DNA of 64,000 nt, from contig NZ_QXFO01000009.1 of the NCBI RefSeq assembly GCF_003584105.1, forward strand, positions 155,718 through 219,717, given 5' to 3'. Below the pieces are notes generated by a model that saw nothing but the letters and a program-made list of their open reading frames with translations, was not told where the DNA came from and made no database searches. This document shows, one piece after another, positions 1-8,649 of this stretch (position 1 is its first letter; each line of letters starts with the position of its first letter). The position numbers and the translations under genes are program-made. The DNA is from Flagellimonas taeanensis. Lineage in GTDB: Bacteria > Bacteroidota > Bacteroidia > Flavobacteriales > Flavobacteriaceae.

Positions 1-2
1 CC

Positions 3-671
3 GATACCAAACAGGTGATGCGGCCCCGCATCGATATTTTTGCGGTCAACGAGAAAATGAAGTTTCCCGAAGTGCTCCAAGAAATCAAAAAGAACGGATA
101 TTCCAGGATTCCCGTGTTTTCCGAGAATATGGACAATGTATTGGGCGTGCTCTATGTGAAGGACCTATTGCCATATATAGATCGGAAGACGTTCAATTGG
201 ATGTCCCTCATCAGGGAGCCCTATTTTGTGCCGGAAAACAAAAAACTTGATGACCTGCTATTGGAGTTTCAGGACAAGAAGAACCATTTGGCCGTTGTGG
301 TGGACGAATATGGGGGCACCTCGGGTATCGTTACCTTGGAGGACATCATTGAGGAAATTGTCGGGGATATCAGTGATGAGTTCGACGATGAAGATCTGGT
401 CTTCTCCAAATTGGACGACCATAATTATGTCTTTGACGGTAAAACCACATTGAAGGATTTCTATCGGGTCGTGAAAATTGAGAACGAAGAGGAATTTGAA
501 TCCAAGAAAGGGGAATCGGAGACCATAGCCGGCTTTGTCCTCGAAATTTCGGGCAGTTTCCCCAAGCAGGGAGAGAAAATCCTTTTCAAATCATACCAGT
601 TCATTGTGGAAAGCATGGACAAAAAAAGATTGAAGCGCATAAAAGTAACCTTGCCACATGAAGAAGTATAG
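3..671 (+). CDS. gldE: GldE, CBS-domain gliding-motility protein (5' end missing)
   Basis: The frame is already open at the left edge, so only the C-terminal part is present. It begins with the linker typical of CNNM/CorC-type proteins (TKQVMRPRIDIFAV), continues through two CBS domains (the second around VVVDEYGGTSGIVTLEDIIEEIVGD, read in parts), and ends with a CorC/HlyC C-terminal domain. The N-terminal membrane domain lies outside the window. GldE proteins of Bacteroidota resemble hemolysin-like CBS proteins and support gliding and T9SS function. The stop overlaps the gldD start by 14 bases, and this gldE-gldD pairing is the main reason for the name. Without gldD it would be called a generic hemolysin-family protein. 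Confidence 0.88.
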   Translation, partial: DTKQVMRPRIDIFAVNEKMKFPEVLQEIKKNGYSRIPVFSENMDNVLGVLYVKDLLPYIDRKTFNWMSLIREPYFVPENKKLDDLLLEFQDKKNHLAVVVDEYGGTSGIVTLEDIIEEIVGDISDEFDDEDLVFSKLDDHNYVFDGKTTLKDFYRVVKIENEEEFESKKGESETIAGFVLEISGSFPKQGEKILFKSYQFIVESMDKKRLKRIKVTLPHEEV

Positions 672-1224
672 CGGACTAATTTTCACCTCTATTGCCATCG
701 TCTTTTTGACCGCAAGCTGCAAAGACGAAGTGTTGCCCAAGCCCAAGGCCATGTTGCGGTTGGACTATCCCAGGGCCGAGTATGTGGAAACCGATGTGGA
801 CTGTGCCTATACTTTTGACCGGAACATTTCATCGAACATCAAAGAGAACAAAGACTGTTCCCTCGTTTTGGATTATCCCCAAATGAAAGGGGCCATTTTT
901 CTTACCTATAAAAAGGTGGACGGCAATATCAGGGAGTTGATGATCGATGCGGAAAAACTCACCTACGAGCATGTGGTGAAGGCAGACCAAATCGCTCCTG
1001 TGGAATATCTGCATCCGGAGGAAAAAGTATATGGTAAGTTTTTTGAAGTGACCGGTAATGCTGCCTCACAGTCGCAGTTCTATGTCACGGACAGCACGGA
1101 CCACTTTGTGACGGGTTCTTTGTATTTCTACGCTAAGCCCAATTATGATTCCATTCTGCCAGCGGCCATGTACCTGCAAAACGACATTCGCAATATCATG
1201 GAAAGCTTACGATGGAAAAAATGA
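658..1224 (+). CDS. gldD: GldD, gliding-motility lipoprotein
   Basis: A 188-residue lipoprotein: a basic start and hydrophobic stretch end in a lipobox Cys at about residue 21 (FLTASCKDE). The body contains features I associate with GldD, including LRLDYPRAEY near the N-terminus and a C-terminal RNIMESLRW. GldD is required for gliding in Flavobacterium and is thought to support assembly or stability of the T9SS machinery at the cell envelope. It is translationally coupled to gldE by a 14-base overlap. The next gene is convergent and starts its stop codon on the following base, leaving no room for a separate terminator. Confidence 0.9.
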   Translation: MKKYSGLIFTSIAIVFLTASCKDEVLPKPKAMLRLDYPRAEYVETDVDCAYTFDRNISSNIKENKDCSLVLDYPQMKGAIFLTYKKVDGNIRELMIDAEKLTYEHVVKADQIAPVEYLHPEEKVYGKFFEVTGNAASQSQFYVTDSTDHFVTGSLYFYAKPNYDSILPAAMYLQNDIRNIMESLRWKK

Positions 1225-1662
1225 TCATTCCTCCACTTTCTCTTCGGTAAGTAGGGCCTCGGCCCTTTCGATACTCCCATTGATCTGTTCTTTAAGGGCC
1301 TTTACCTTTGCCTCTTCCTCATCCAACCAAATTTGTTTTTGCTCACTGAGTTCTTTCCCATTCATGATTTCATCGGAATCAAATCTGTCGCCAAAATCCC
1401 TCATCCAATCCATCATCGACTTATGGGCCGACTGTAGGTCCCTCATGGCCGTTTCATACTCTTGACCCACTGCGGTAGTGTCCGCTTTACTTTTGAGCTG
1501 CCCGACCAGTTTCCCCAATTTTCCCATCTTGGGCATCACTTCGTCATGGATGGCCATCACCTGCTCCATTTGGGTGGGCCCTTCTGGGGCTTTTTTCGCT
1601 TCTTTGCATGAAAAACAGAAAATCAATAGGGTGCAGGCAAGTGTCGAAAGGATTTTTCTCAT
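1225..1662 (-). CDS. small helical lipoprotein, function unknown
   Basis: A 145-residue predicted lipoprotein: signal MRKILSTLACTLLIFCFSC with the lipobox Cys at residue 19, followed by a mostly helical, charged body rich in Glu, Lys and Met (for example MHDEVMPKMGKLGKL-like and KSMMDWMRDFGDRF segments). Similar small lipoproteins appear next to gldD in Flavobacteriaceae, but I know of no assigned function. Its stop codon abuts the gldD stop in convergent orientation. It is probably exported to the periplasmic face of a membrane. The coiled-coil-like composition could suggest a structural or chaperone role, but that is only inference. Confidence 0.75.
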   Translation of the reverse strand: MRKILSTLACTLLIFCFSCKEAKKAPEGPTQMEQVMAIHDEVMPKMGKLGKLVGQLKSKADTTAVGQEYETAMRDLQSAHKSMMDWMRDFGDRFDSDEIMNGKELSEQKQIWLDEEEAKVKALKEQINGSIERAEALLTEEKVEE

Positions 1663-1731
1663 GGTAAAGTTTTTTCAAAAATAACACATTGTTCCAAAGC
1701 AACTGCTATTTGGATCGAAGAAGGGGGAAAG

Positions 1732-1762
1732 AAAAAAGGGCACTTGAAAAGTGCCCTTTTTT
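1732..1762 (-). terminator. bidirectional-looking hairpin ending the M16 peptidase operon
   Basis: The stem AAGGGCACTT/AAGTGCCCTT has A and T runs on either side, so it can act in both directions. It sits 20 bases past the stop of the minus-strand peptidase gene. Confidence 0.8.
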
Positions 1763-1781
1763 ATATGGGTTGTGTTTGTTT

Positions 1782-3854
1782 TTATTTGAAATCGGAAGCA
1801 TCTACCCCTTCGTTCACCTTGAGCTCCTTTACCAAAAACTCAAAGTTTTGCGGCCCCATGCTCTGGGTGATCTTGAACGGGAACTTGATACCGGAAACTT
1901 CCTGATAGTCCCCAAAGCCCACAGTGTTCGTCATTTGCTGCCCTTGCATCTCTTCCGTGCTCACCTCTTGCACCTTAAGGCCGGTCTCCATATCATAAAA
2001 AGCGCTTTTCTTTTCGCTTATCTTTAGTTTGTAGGCCTTCTTGTCGTCAACGGACTCAATGCCTTCCAAAATGATGCCGCCAGCGGCCAGATAGTTCAGT
2101 TCTGGAAAAGCAGCGGATTCTTCCTTGATCTTGTTCACCTCTTCAGGGGATAGATCCTTGCGCTGTCCCTGTACGACCATGTATCCTTTGTCCCCATCGA
2201 GCACTTGTTTTTGCATCGAGTTGCCCATAACCTTCACATCCTGCATAAACTGGTCCTTGGTAGTTTTTTTCATTTCGAGTTCCAGCTTCATGCCTTGCAT
2301 TTCTGCCTCGGCGACCATGGAATACGATTCCACCCCTTCCAGTTTGCTTTTTCCGCCAATGGCCTCTATGTATTTTTCCAATACGGTATCGGCTGTCACA
2401 CCCTCGGGCATTTCTGCTGTGTAATTGGGCTTTTCTGTTTTCGTGGCATATTTGTCATAGAAAAGGACGGGGACGGCTTTCCCTTTGAAGGAAACTTTCT
2501 CCAAATTTTCCAGGAAGTCACTGCCCTTTCCAGTGACCACTACCCTTGCATTGGTGGTGGAGAAATGTTTTTGGGCCGCTTTTTGGACATCCGCTACGGT
2601 CACGGCATCCAGACGTTCCAAATAGGTTTTGTAGAAATCCTTGGGAAGCCCTTCGGTTTCGATGTTGAGGGCATAATTGGCCACGGTCTCCGGTCTTTCC
2701 AAGGCCATGACGAAACTACCGGCATATTTGGCCTTGGCATTGTCCAGTTCCTCTTGGGAAACCGGTTCGGAAGTGATCTTGTCTATTTCTTGGAGAATCT
2801 GGACCACGGAGCTATCGGTAACGGCGTTCCGCACTTGTGCATATGCGCTGAAGCGCATGGGGCTGTACTTATTGTCCCGAATACCGGAGTACGAACCGTA
2901 GGTGTAGCCTTTGTCTTCCCTTAGGTTCTTGAACAAGCGGGCCTGGGATCCCCCGCCCAAGATCCGGTTGGCCAAGAGCGCATCCAGATAATCATCGTCC
3001 TTCATTTTCAGATGGGTGATATTCTGTACGGCCACTTCGGATTGAACTGCGTTGGGTACATCCACAAAATTGATCTGTGTGTATTGTGCATCAGCAGGAT
3101 CGGAATAGGCAAAAGAAGGAGGTACGGCCTTGGTCCACGGTGTGAAATATTGGGTCACCAACGTTTTCACATTCTCAAAATCCACATCGCCGATCACTAC
3201 CAAATAGGCATTGGCCGGAACAAAGTACGACCTATAGAACTGCTCCACATCTGCCAAGGTCACGTTGTTCACAGTCTCTTCTGAAGTGATCTCGCCAAAG
3301 GGATGGTCTTTGCCATAGGCCAGAGCCAATTGGACCCTATCGGAAATGGCAGAAACGTCTTTTTCCTCGGACTTTAGGCCTGTTAGGAGCTTTTCCTTTT
3401 CCTTTTCAAACTCGTCTTGGGTGAAGTTGGGATTGAGAGAGGCATCGGCCAACAGCTCCAATATCCTTGGGAAATACTTGGACAGACAGCTTGCAAAGGC
3501 ACTTTGATCGCCTACATAGATGCTTGCTCCAAGGAAGTCCACCTCCTCGTAAAAATCGTCCTTGGGAATGTTCTTGGACCCTTTGCCGAGCATGCTGGAA
3601 GTCAGGTCCGAAACCCCTGCCTTGTTCCCTTGCAGAATGGGAGGGTTGTCGATGGACAGTTGCACTCTTACCCTAGGCAGCTTGTGGTTTTCGACCACCA
3701 AAACCTTTAGTCCGTTGCTTAGTTCAAAACGGGAGGGCTCCTTTAAATTGATCTCTGGAGCGGGTCCTGGCTTGGGTTGTTTGCTCCTGTCTATCTGTGC
3801 GTAGGATGCTGTCATCAAAAGGGACAGCACGGTCAATACAATATATCTTTTCAT
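1782..3854 (-). CDS. M16 family peptidase-like protein, catalytically inactive type, with C-terminal LolA-like domain
   Basis: About 690 residues from the ATG at 3854, where a clean signal peptide begins (MKRYIVLTVLSLLMTASYAQ). A longer in-frame start at 3899 would overlap the upstream gene and bury this signal. Residues from about 50 to 460 form an M16 (insulinase/pitrilysin) fold, but the place where the zinc motif HxxEH belongs reads LTSSMLGKGSK, so the metal ligands are missing. Residues from about 480 to the end look like an outer-membrane-lipoprotein-sorting (LolA-like) domain, a common appendage in Bacteroidota M16 proteins. It follows the active partner by one base. In such pairs the inactive subunit usually completes the peptide-holding chamber. 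Confidence 0.88.
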   Translation of the reverse strand: MKRYIVLTVLSLLMTASYAQIDRSKQPKPGPAPEINLKEPSRFELSNGLKVLVVENHKLPRVRVQLSIDNPPILQGNKAGVSDLTSSMLGKGSKNIPKDDFYEEVDFLGASIYVGDQSAFASCLSKYFPRILELLADASLNPNFTQDEFEKEKEKLLTGLKSEEKDVSAISDRVQLALAYGKDHPFGEITSEETVNNVTLADVEQFYRSYFVPANAYLVVIGDVDFENVKTLVTQYFTPWTKAVPPSFAYSDPADAQYTQINFVDVPNAVQSEVAVQNITHLKMKDDDYLDALLANRILGGGSQARLFKNLREDKGYTYGSYSGIRDNKYSPMRFSAYAQVRNAVTDSSVVQILQEIDKITSEPVSQEELDNAKAKYAGSFVMALERPETVANYALNIETEGLPKDFYKTYLERLDAVTVADVQKAAQKHFSTTNARVVVTGKGSDFLENLEKVSFKGKAVPVLFYDKYATKTEKPNYTAEMPEGVTADTVLEKYIEAIGGKSKLEGVESYSMVAEAEMQGMKLELEMKKTTKDQFMQDVKVMGNSMQKQVLDGDKGYMVVQGQRKDLSPEEVNKIKEESAAFPELNYLAAGGIILEGIESVDDKKAYKLKISEKKSAFYDMETGLKVQEVSTEEMQGQQMTNTVGFGDYQEVSGIKFPFKITQSMGPQNFEFLVKELKVNEGVDASDFK

Positions 3855-3855
3855 C

Positions 3856-5178
3856 TTAATTGGCTGCTTTTTGTTCAGGTAGATATTCCAGTTCCACACG
3901 TTGGTTCACTTTTAGATATTTTTTGGCCACTTCCATGATCTCTTCACGGGTTATGGAGCGATAAATATCGATTTCCGTGTTGATGAGGTTCGTGTCGTCC
4001 TTCAACATATAGTTTTCTGCCAAGGAATTGGCAATGCCCTGAACACTGCTGTTGGCGTTCACAAATTGGTTCTCGAACTTGTTCTGGAGCTTTTGGTAAT
4101 CCTTTTCGGAAATCAATTCCATCTGTAGTTTCAGGATTTCCTCATCGATTTCCTTTTTGATGTCCTGGATGGAGTTTTCCCCCACGGGAAGTCCACCTAC
4201 AATGTAGGAACTATAGTCTTCCGCATCGATGGGAACGGAAAGGATCTGTAGCGCCATTTTTTTCTCGTCCACCAGTTTTTTATAGAGCTTGGAGCTTTCC
4301 CCATCGCTCAGGTAGGTGGATATCATGTTGATCACATAGGCATCCCGTTGCCCTTGTCCCGGTGTGCGATAGGCCAGAAGAATGGCGGGGATTTGGATGT
4401 TCGGGTCCTGATAGGATGCATAAATGGTTTGGGTGATGGGATCTTCCTTTACGTCTGGCCTTTTGATTTCGGCCCCTTTTGGGATGGGACCAAAATAATC
4501 TGCGACCATTTTTTTGGTCTTTGCGGTATCAAAATCCCCAGCGATCACCAGAACGGCATTGTTGGGAACATAATAGGTTTTGTTGAACTTTTTGAAATCG
4601 TCCAAGGTGGCACTGGCCAAGTGGTCCAGCGAGCCGATAACGCCCCAACGATATGGATGTTTGGAATATAGATTCATAAGGAGCTGTTCAAAAAATGCGC
4701 CGTAGGGCGAATTGTCCACACGCAACCTTCTCTCTTCCTGCACCACCTCTTTTTGGGTATCCACCCCGACCTGTCCGATGATGGGGTGCATCAATCTTTC
4801 GGATTCCAACCATAGGCCCACTTCCAAACTGTTGGATGGAAAAGTCTCATAATAATAGGTACGATCCAGAAAGGTATTGGCATTGCCGCTGCCCCCATTG
4901 GCAGAAACGATTTTGTCCCATTCCCCACGTCCAATGTTTTTGGTGCCCTCGAACAGCAGGTGTTCAAAGAAATGGGCAAAGCCCGTTTTTTGGGGATCTT
5001 CGTCCTTGGATCCCACATGGTACATGACCGAAGTGGTGACCACGGGTGCCGAATTGTCCTGATGCAGGATCACGTGGAGTCCATTGTCGAGGTCATACTC
5101 TTCAAAAACCACTTCCTGAGCGGAAAGGAGGGAGCTTGCAAAGAGTATGGAAAATGCTGAAAGCAGATGTTTTCTCAT
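3856..5178 (-). CDS. M16 zinc peptidase, active subunit
   Basis: 440 residues with a signal peptide (MRKHLLSAFSILFASSLLSA) and the inverted zinc motif HFFEH at residues 69-73, followed about 75 residues later by the expected Glu-rich helix (EVVQEERR) that supplies the third ligand. This is the pitrilysin-type catalytic half, and the next gene on the same strand encodes a half without the motif. The two are separated by one base and are almost certainly co-translated. The complex would degrade peptides in the periplasm. Substrate is not predictable from sequence. Confidence 0.92.
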   Translation of the reverse strand: MRKHLLSAFSILFASSLLSAQEVVFEEYDLDNGLHVILHQDNSAPVVTTSVMYHVGSKDEDPQKTGFAHFFEHLLFEGTKNIGRGEWDKIVSANGGSGNANTFLDRTYYYETFPSNSLEVGLWLESERLMHPIIGQVGVDTQKEVVQEERRLRVDNSPYGAFFEQLLMNLYSKHPYRWGVIGSLDHLASATLDDFKKFNKTYYVPNNAVLVIAGDFDTAKTKKMVADYFGPIPKGAEIKRPDVKEDPITQTIYASYQDPNIQIPAILLAYRTPGQGQRDAYVINMISTYLSDGESSKLYKKLVDEKKMALQILSVPIDAEDYSSYIVGGLPVGENSIQDIKKEIDEEILKLQMELISEKDYQKLQNKFENQFVNANSSVQGIANSLAENYMLKDDTNLINTEIDIYRSITREEIMEVAKKYLKVNQRVELEYLPEQKAAN

Positions 5179-5359
5179 AAAGTTTTCATTTTATAGTGAT
5201 AGGTCAATACAGAGGTTGGTGTTGTTTTTTTGATGGATGTTACACTAAATATAGCATAAAAATTGCAAGGCCGGGACAGGGGTCCAAGCCTTTTGGAATA
5301 AATAGTGGCATAATTCACAAACATTCAGTAATTTAAACATCACATTCAAAAAAAGCCAA

Positions 5360-5809
5360 GTGATGAAAAAAATGACCCTTCCCATTCGTTTTGGAATAGT
5401 TACCAGTGCTGTATTGATTGCCTATTTTCTGATACTATCGCTCATCGGCAAGCACACCAATGTGTTCTACAGTCTTTTTAACGGGGTCATCACAGGTTTT
5501 GGGATCTATGAGACCATAAAATACACCAAGCTCAGGCAAGGTAAGGGGTTTAGCTACGGGAATGGGTTCACCGCGGGGGTTACCACTGGCTTCATTGCCA
5601 CCCTGTTGTTCACCATTTTTTTTGCGCTCTATGCCACGGAACTGGACGGTAATTTTCTGGACAGGCTTTCCTCCGTGTGGGCCAAGGACTATAGAAACTT
5701 TGAAGGGATCGTTTTCTTTACCGTTGCCATTATGGGATTTGCCACCTCCTTGGTGTTGACCCTTTCCTTCATGCAGTTGTTCAAAACCTCCAACAACTCC
5801 AAAAAATAA
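5360..5809 (+). CDS. DUF4199-type membrane protein
   Basis: 149 residues with four hydrophobic segments (about 12-30, 34-50, 66-88 and 113-138) and a lysine-rich tail. The arrangement and the motif-like FNGVITGFGIYETIKY segment match small DUF4199 inner-membrane proteins of Bacteroidota. In some genomes these sit beside glycosyltransferases, but here the neighbours are peptidases and ribosomal proteins. No catalytic residues can be picked out. The start at 5360 follows directly on an A-rich stretch. An alternative ATG one codon downstream cannot be excluded. Confidence 0.75.
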   Translation: MMKKMTLPIRFGIVTSAVLIAYFLILSLIGKHTNVFYSLFNGVITGFGIYETIKYTKLRQGKGFSYGNGFTAGVTTGFIATLLFTIFFALYATELDGNFLDRLSSVWAKDYRNFEGIVFFTVAIMGFATSLVLTLSFMQLFKTSNNSKK

Positions 5810-5831
5810 TGGGTAAATAGGGGAATAATAC

Positions 5832-5861
5832 TTGTAGATTAAGGATTTAGCAGTATATTTG
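5832..5861 (+). promoter_or_regulatory. probable housekeeping promoter of rplU-rpmA
   Basis: TTG at 5832-5834 and TATATTTG at 5854-5861, 19 bases apart, match the Bacteroidota consensus (TTG, then TAnnTTTG). The box lies about 50 bases upstream of the rplU ATG. Confidence 0.75.
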
Positions 5862-5911
5862 CACCCGCTAATTTTGATTAAGCGAATTAATTTTAATCTA
5901 ATCAACGTATT

Positions 5912-6451
5912 ATGTACGCAATTGTAGAGATGGCAGGGCAGCAATTCAAAGTTGCAAAAGACCAGAAAGTGTACGTTCACCGTTTGCAGGAAGAAGAAGG
6001 CCAAAAAGTCACTTTTGACAAAGTACTTCTTTTGGAAGATGGAGGTGACGTAACCATTGGCGCCCCAGTCATAGAAGGAGCGGCCGTAGAGGCCAAAATC
6101 GTAAAGCACCTAAAAGGTGACAAGGTAATCGTTTTCAAAAAGAAAAGACGTAAAGGTTACCAAAAGAAAAACGGTCACAGACAATATCTGACCGAGATCG
6201 TGGTTGAAGGTATCGTGGCCAAAGGTGCCAAGAAAGCGGCTCCTGCCAAGGCCAAAGCTGATGAAAAACCAGCTGAAGCACCAAAAGCAGCTGAGAAAAA
6301 AGCTGAGGCTCCAAAAAAAGAAGCTCCAAAGGCAACTGAGGACCTAAACTCCAAAACAGTGGCCGAATTGAAGGACATGGCAAAGGCCAAGGACATTAGC
6401 GGTTATTCTTCCATGAAGAAGGCCGAGTTGATCGAAGCATTAAGCAAATAA
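5912..6451 (+). CDS. rplU: 50S ribosomal protein L21 with C-terminal extension
   Basis: The first ~105 residues are a standard L21 (MYAIVEMAGQQFKV start, FKKKRRKGYQKKNGHRQ near the end of the domain), which binds 23S rRNA in the large subunit. The usual length is about 103 residues, but this protein has 179. The additional part is an Ala/Lys/Pro/Glu-rich linker (about 108-143) followed by a small helical module (SKTVAELKDMAKAKDISGYS, then KKAELIEAL) resembling a Rho-N/HeH-type nucleic-acid-binding domain. Extensions on L21 occur in other Bacteroidota. rpmA follows after 24 bases, the classic L21-L27 operon. Confidence 0.96.
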   Translation: MYAIVEMAGQQFKVAKDQKVYVHRLQEEEGQKVTFDKVLLLEDGGDVTIGAPVIEGAAVEAKIVKHLKGDKVIVFKKKRRKGYQKKNGHRQYLTEIVVEGIVAKGAKKAAPAKAKADEKPAEAPKAAEKKAEAPKKEAPKATEDLNSKTVAELKDMAKAKDISGYSSMKKAELIEALSK

Positions 6452-6475
6452 GAAACGAACTAAAATTTATATATC

Positions 6476-6736
6476 ATGGCTCACAAGAAAGGTGTAGGTA
6501 GTTCAAAAAACGGTAGGGAATCAGAATCGAAACGCTTGGGCGTTAAGATTTTTGGTGGCCAGGCAGCTGTTGCCGGTAACATCATTGTTAGACAACGTGG
6601 TACCAAGCACAATCCAGGAGACAACGTATACGCAGGTAAAGACCACACTTTGCACGCCAAGGTGGACGGTATCGTTAAGTTTGAGAAAAAGGCAAGTGGA
6701 AAATCTTTTGTTTCCATTGAGCCATTCCAAGCTTAA
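6476..6736 (+). CDS. rpmA: 50S ribosomal protein L27
   Basis: 86 residues of typical L27: [20 protein letters not shown], then the [13 protein letters not shown] core. L27 lies near the peptidyl transferase centre, with its N-terminus reaching toward the tRNAs. The N-terminus starts directly with MAHKKG, so there is no cleavable leader of the kind found in Firmicutes. It is second in the rplU-rpmA operon, and a strong terminator follows. Confidence 0.98.
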   Translation: MAHKKGVGSSKNGRESESKRLGVKIFGGQAAVAGNIIVRQRGTKHNPGDNVYAGKDHTLHAKVDGIVKFEKKASGKSFVSIEPFQA

Positions 6737-6754
6737 TAAAAACTCATACTAGTG

Positions 6755-6786
6755 AAAAGGCCCATCATTTCGATGGGCCTTTTTTG
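6755..6786 (+). terminator. rho-independent terminator of rplU-rpmA
   Basis: Stem AAAGGCCCATC/GATGGGCCTTT followed by a T run, starting 20 bases after the rpmA stop. Confidence 0.9.
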
Positions 6787-6876
6787 TTGCTGTTTTTTAA
6801 TGGTTTCATAACCTAAAGTTGATGTTTTGGTGAGGATGATTGACTTTCTTGAAAGTTGATATCCCTAAACGTGCCA

Positions 6877-8478
6877 ATGAAAAAGTTCTTTGGGTTTGGT
6901 TATGTGATGGCACTCGCACTTGTGTTGATCCATTCAGTTGGTTTTGCCCAGCAAACCAATCATACAGTTTCCAATATCAGGAGACCCGACTCCACTTTTT
7001 ATGCCCTTCAGAAACGATTGGAAGAATCCAAGGAGCAACCTAGATTTCCCATAAAAATAGCAGAGGCCCATTTGCAACTGGGAGAGTATTATCACTCGTT
7101 CGGATTGTATACCGAGGCCATGGCGGAATACAACAAGGCCTTGGAAGAATTGGGAACTGGTTTTAGTGATGAACTTTTCATCGTCCTGAACAACAATATC
7201 GGGAAGGTATACCTGTCACTCAACAATTTTGAACTGGCCGAACAGCATTTTGAGGAAACCAGAAAATCATCGATACAGTTAAAAAATGATAAGGGCCTTG
7301 CCATTTCCTTGGGGCTGCTCGGTGCAAGCCATGAAAAGCAGGGGGAATATGAGGAGGCCCTGAAAGATCAAGAGGAAAGCCTTTCCCTGTTCGAGAAGTT
7401 GGGGAACGAACATGGTGTGGCCATCACCAATGAGAACATTGGCAGTATCTATGAAGATTTGGAAAAATTTGATCTGGCCCACAAATTCTTCATGCGGGCC
7501 TATGAATATCTAAAAGGTTCTGGAAAGGCGGAGGAAATCAATGTCCTCAACAATTTGGGCGATGCTTTCAGAAAGACCGGGGATTATCCTTCTGCGTTGG
7601 AAAAAACAAGCATGGCCTTGGAGGCGGCAAAGCAGCTGAACGATCTCCATCAATTGGAAAGTGCCCACAAAGACCTGTCCAAGACCTATGCGCTCATGGG
7701 AGACTACGAAAAGGCACATGCCCATCTCTTGCAAGCAGAGGAATTCAACAGTGCCATGCTCCGATCACAGAACACGGACCAGCTCAATGTACTCCAGACC
7801 ATATACGAGACCAATAAAAAAGAGGTGGAGATCCAACTGCTCAAAGAACAGAACAAGGTCAGTGTCGCCAACCAAAACCTCTTGTGGGTGGCCCTGTTCG
7901 CTATTGTAGCCATCCTCACCATTGGGTATAATTATTTGGGAAGAAAAAGAAAGGCCACGCTGAAGATCCAGGAGTATAAGCAGCGGATGTTGAAGGCGGA
8001 ATTGGAGAAAAAGGCCATTGAAGAGAAGAATCTACAGGATGAAATCCAGTTGAAAACAGCCTCCCTGTCCCGATACAGTCTTCATTTGTCCCAGAAGAAC
8101 AAGATCTTGCTGGATTTGGCCAATACCCTTAGGAATATTGCCGCCCGAAAAAACATGGATGCCTCTCGCAAGATCAAGGAACTGGTCAAGGAAATTGATT
8201 TTAACCTACAGCAGGAACAGGAATGGGATGAGTTTATGGTCTTTTTCAAGGAGATCCATCCAGAGTTCATCAAAAAACTTTCATCCTTATCGGAAAATAG
8301 TCTGTCCCCTGCAGAATTACGTTTGGGGATGTTGTTGCGGTTGAACTTGTCCTCCAAGGAAATTGCCTCCATTTTGAGGGTCACCCCGGACAGTGTTCGC
8401 GTGGCGAGGCATAGGTTGAGAAAAAAGCTGCCCATCGACCAAAAAGAAGAGCTGGTAAATTTTATGATCGATCTCTGA
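6877..8478 (+). CDS. TPR sensor protein with C-terminal LuxR-like helix-turn-helix
   Basis: 533 residues from the ATG at 6877, where the signal-like segment MKKFFGFGYVMALALVLIHS begins (a TTG seven codons upstream is less likely). Residues about 60-320 hold six or so tetratricopeptide repeats (for example LGEYYHSFGLYTEAMAEYNK and GASHEKQGEYEEALKDQEES). A transmembrane helix follows at about 335-353 (LLWVALFAIVAILTIGYNYL), then a coiled coil and a C-terminal helix-turn-helix (LSPAELRLGMLLRLNLSSKE, with SVRVARHRLRKKL as recognition part). This Bacteroidota architecture senses outside the cytoplasm and binds DNA from the membrane. It precedes the TBDT-phytase genes and may control them, though that is inference. 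Confidence 0.85.
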   Translation: MKKFFGFGYVMALALVLIHSVGFAQQTNHTVSNIRRPDSTFYALQKRLEESKEQPRFPIKIAEAHLQLGEYYHSFGLYTEAMAEYNKALEELGTGFSDELFIVLNNNIGKVYLSLNNFELAEQHFEETRKSSIQLKNDKGLAISLGLLGASHEKQGEYEEALKDQEESLSLFEKLGNEHGVAITNENIGSIYEDLEKFDLAHKFFMRAYEYLKGSGKAEEINVLNNLGDAFRKTGDYPSALEKTSMALEAAKQLNDLHQLESAHKDLSKTYALMGDYEKAHAHLLQAEEFNSAMLRSQNTDQLNVLQTIYETNKKEVEIQLLKEQNKVSVANQNLLWVALFAIVAILTIGYNYLGRKRKATLKIQEYKQRMLKAELEKKAIEEKNLQDEIQLKTASLSRYSLHLSQKNKILLDLANTLRNIAARKNMDASRKIKELVKEIDFNLQQEQEWDEFMVFFKEIHPEFIKKLSSLSENSLSPAELRLGMLLRLNLSSKEIASILRVTPDSVRVARHRLRKKLPIDQKEELVNFMIDL

Positions 8479-8617
8479 CGCTATTTTTCGCCTCTTATTT
8501 GGAAAAGGTTAGCCCAATGTAAAATAACTGTAATTGTTGCCCTGTTGTTTCCGCCCTTTTTCACTTTTGTTTCCTTTTTGTTTCCCTTTAATTTAAATCA
8601 TAATCACCTGATATACA

Positions 8618-8625
8618 TAGTTTTG
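8618..8625 (+). promoter_or_regulatory. possible -7 box of the phytase-linked TBDT gene
   Basis: TAGTTTTG matches TAnnTTTG and lies 25 bases before the ATG at 8650. No clear -33 element was found. Confidence 0.45.
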
Positions 8626-8649
8626 GAAGGCATTCTAATTCAAACCAAA

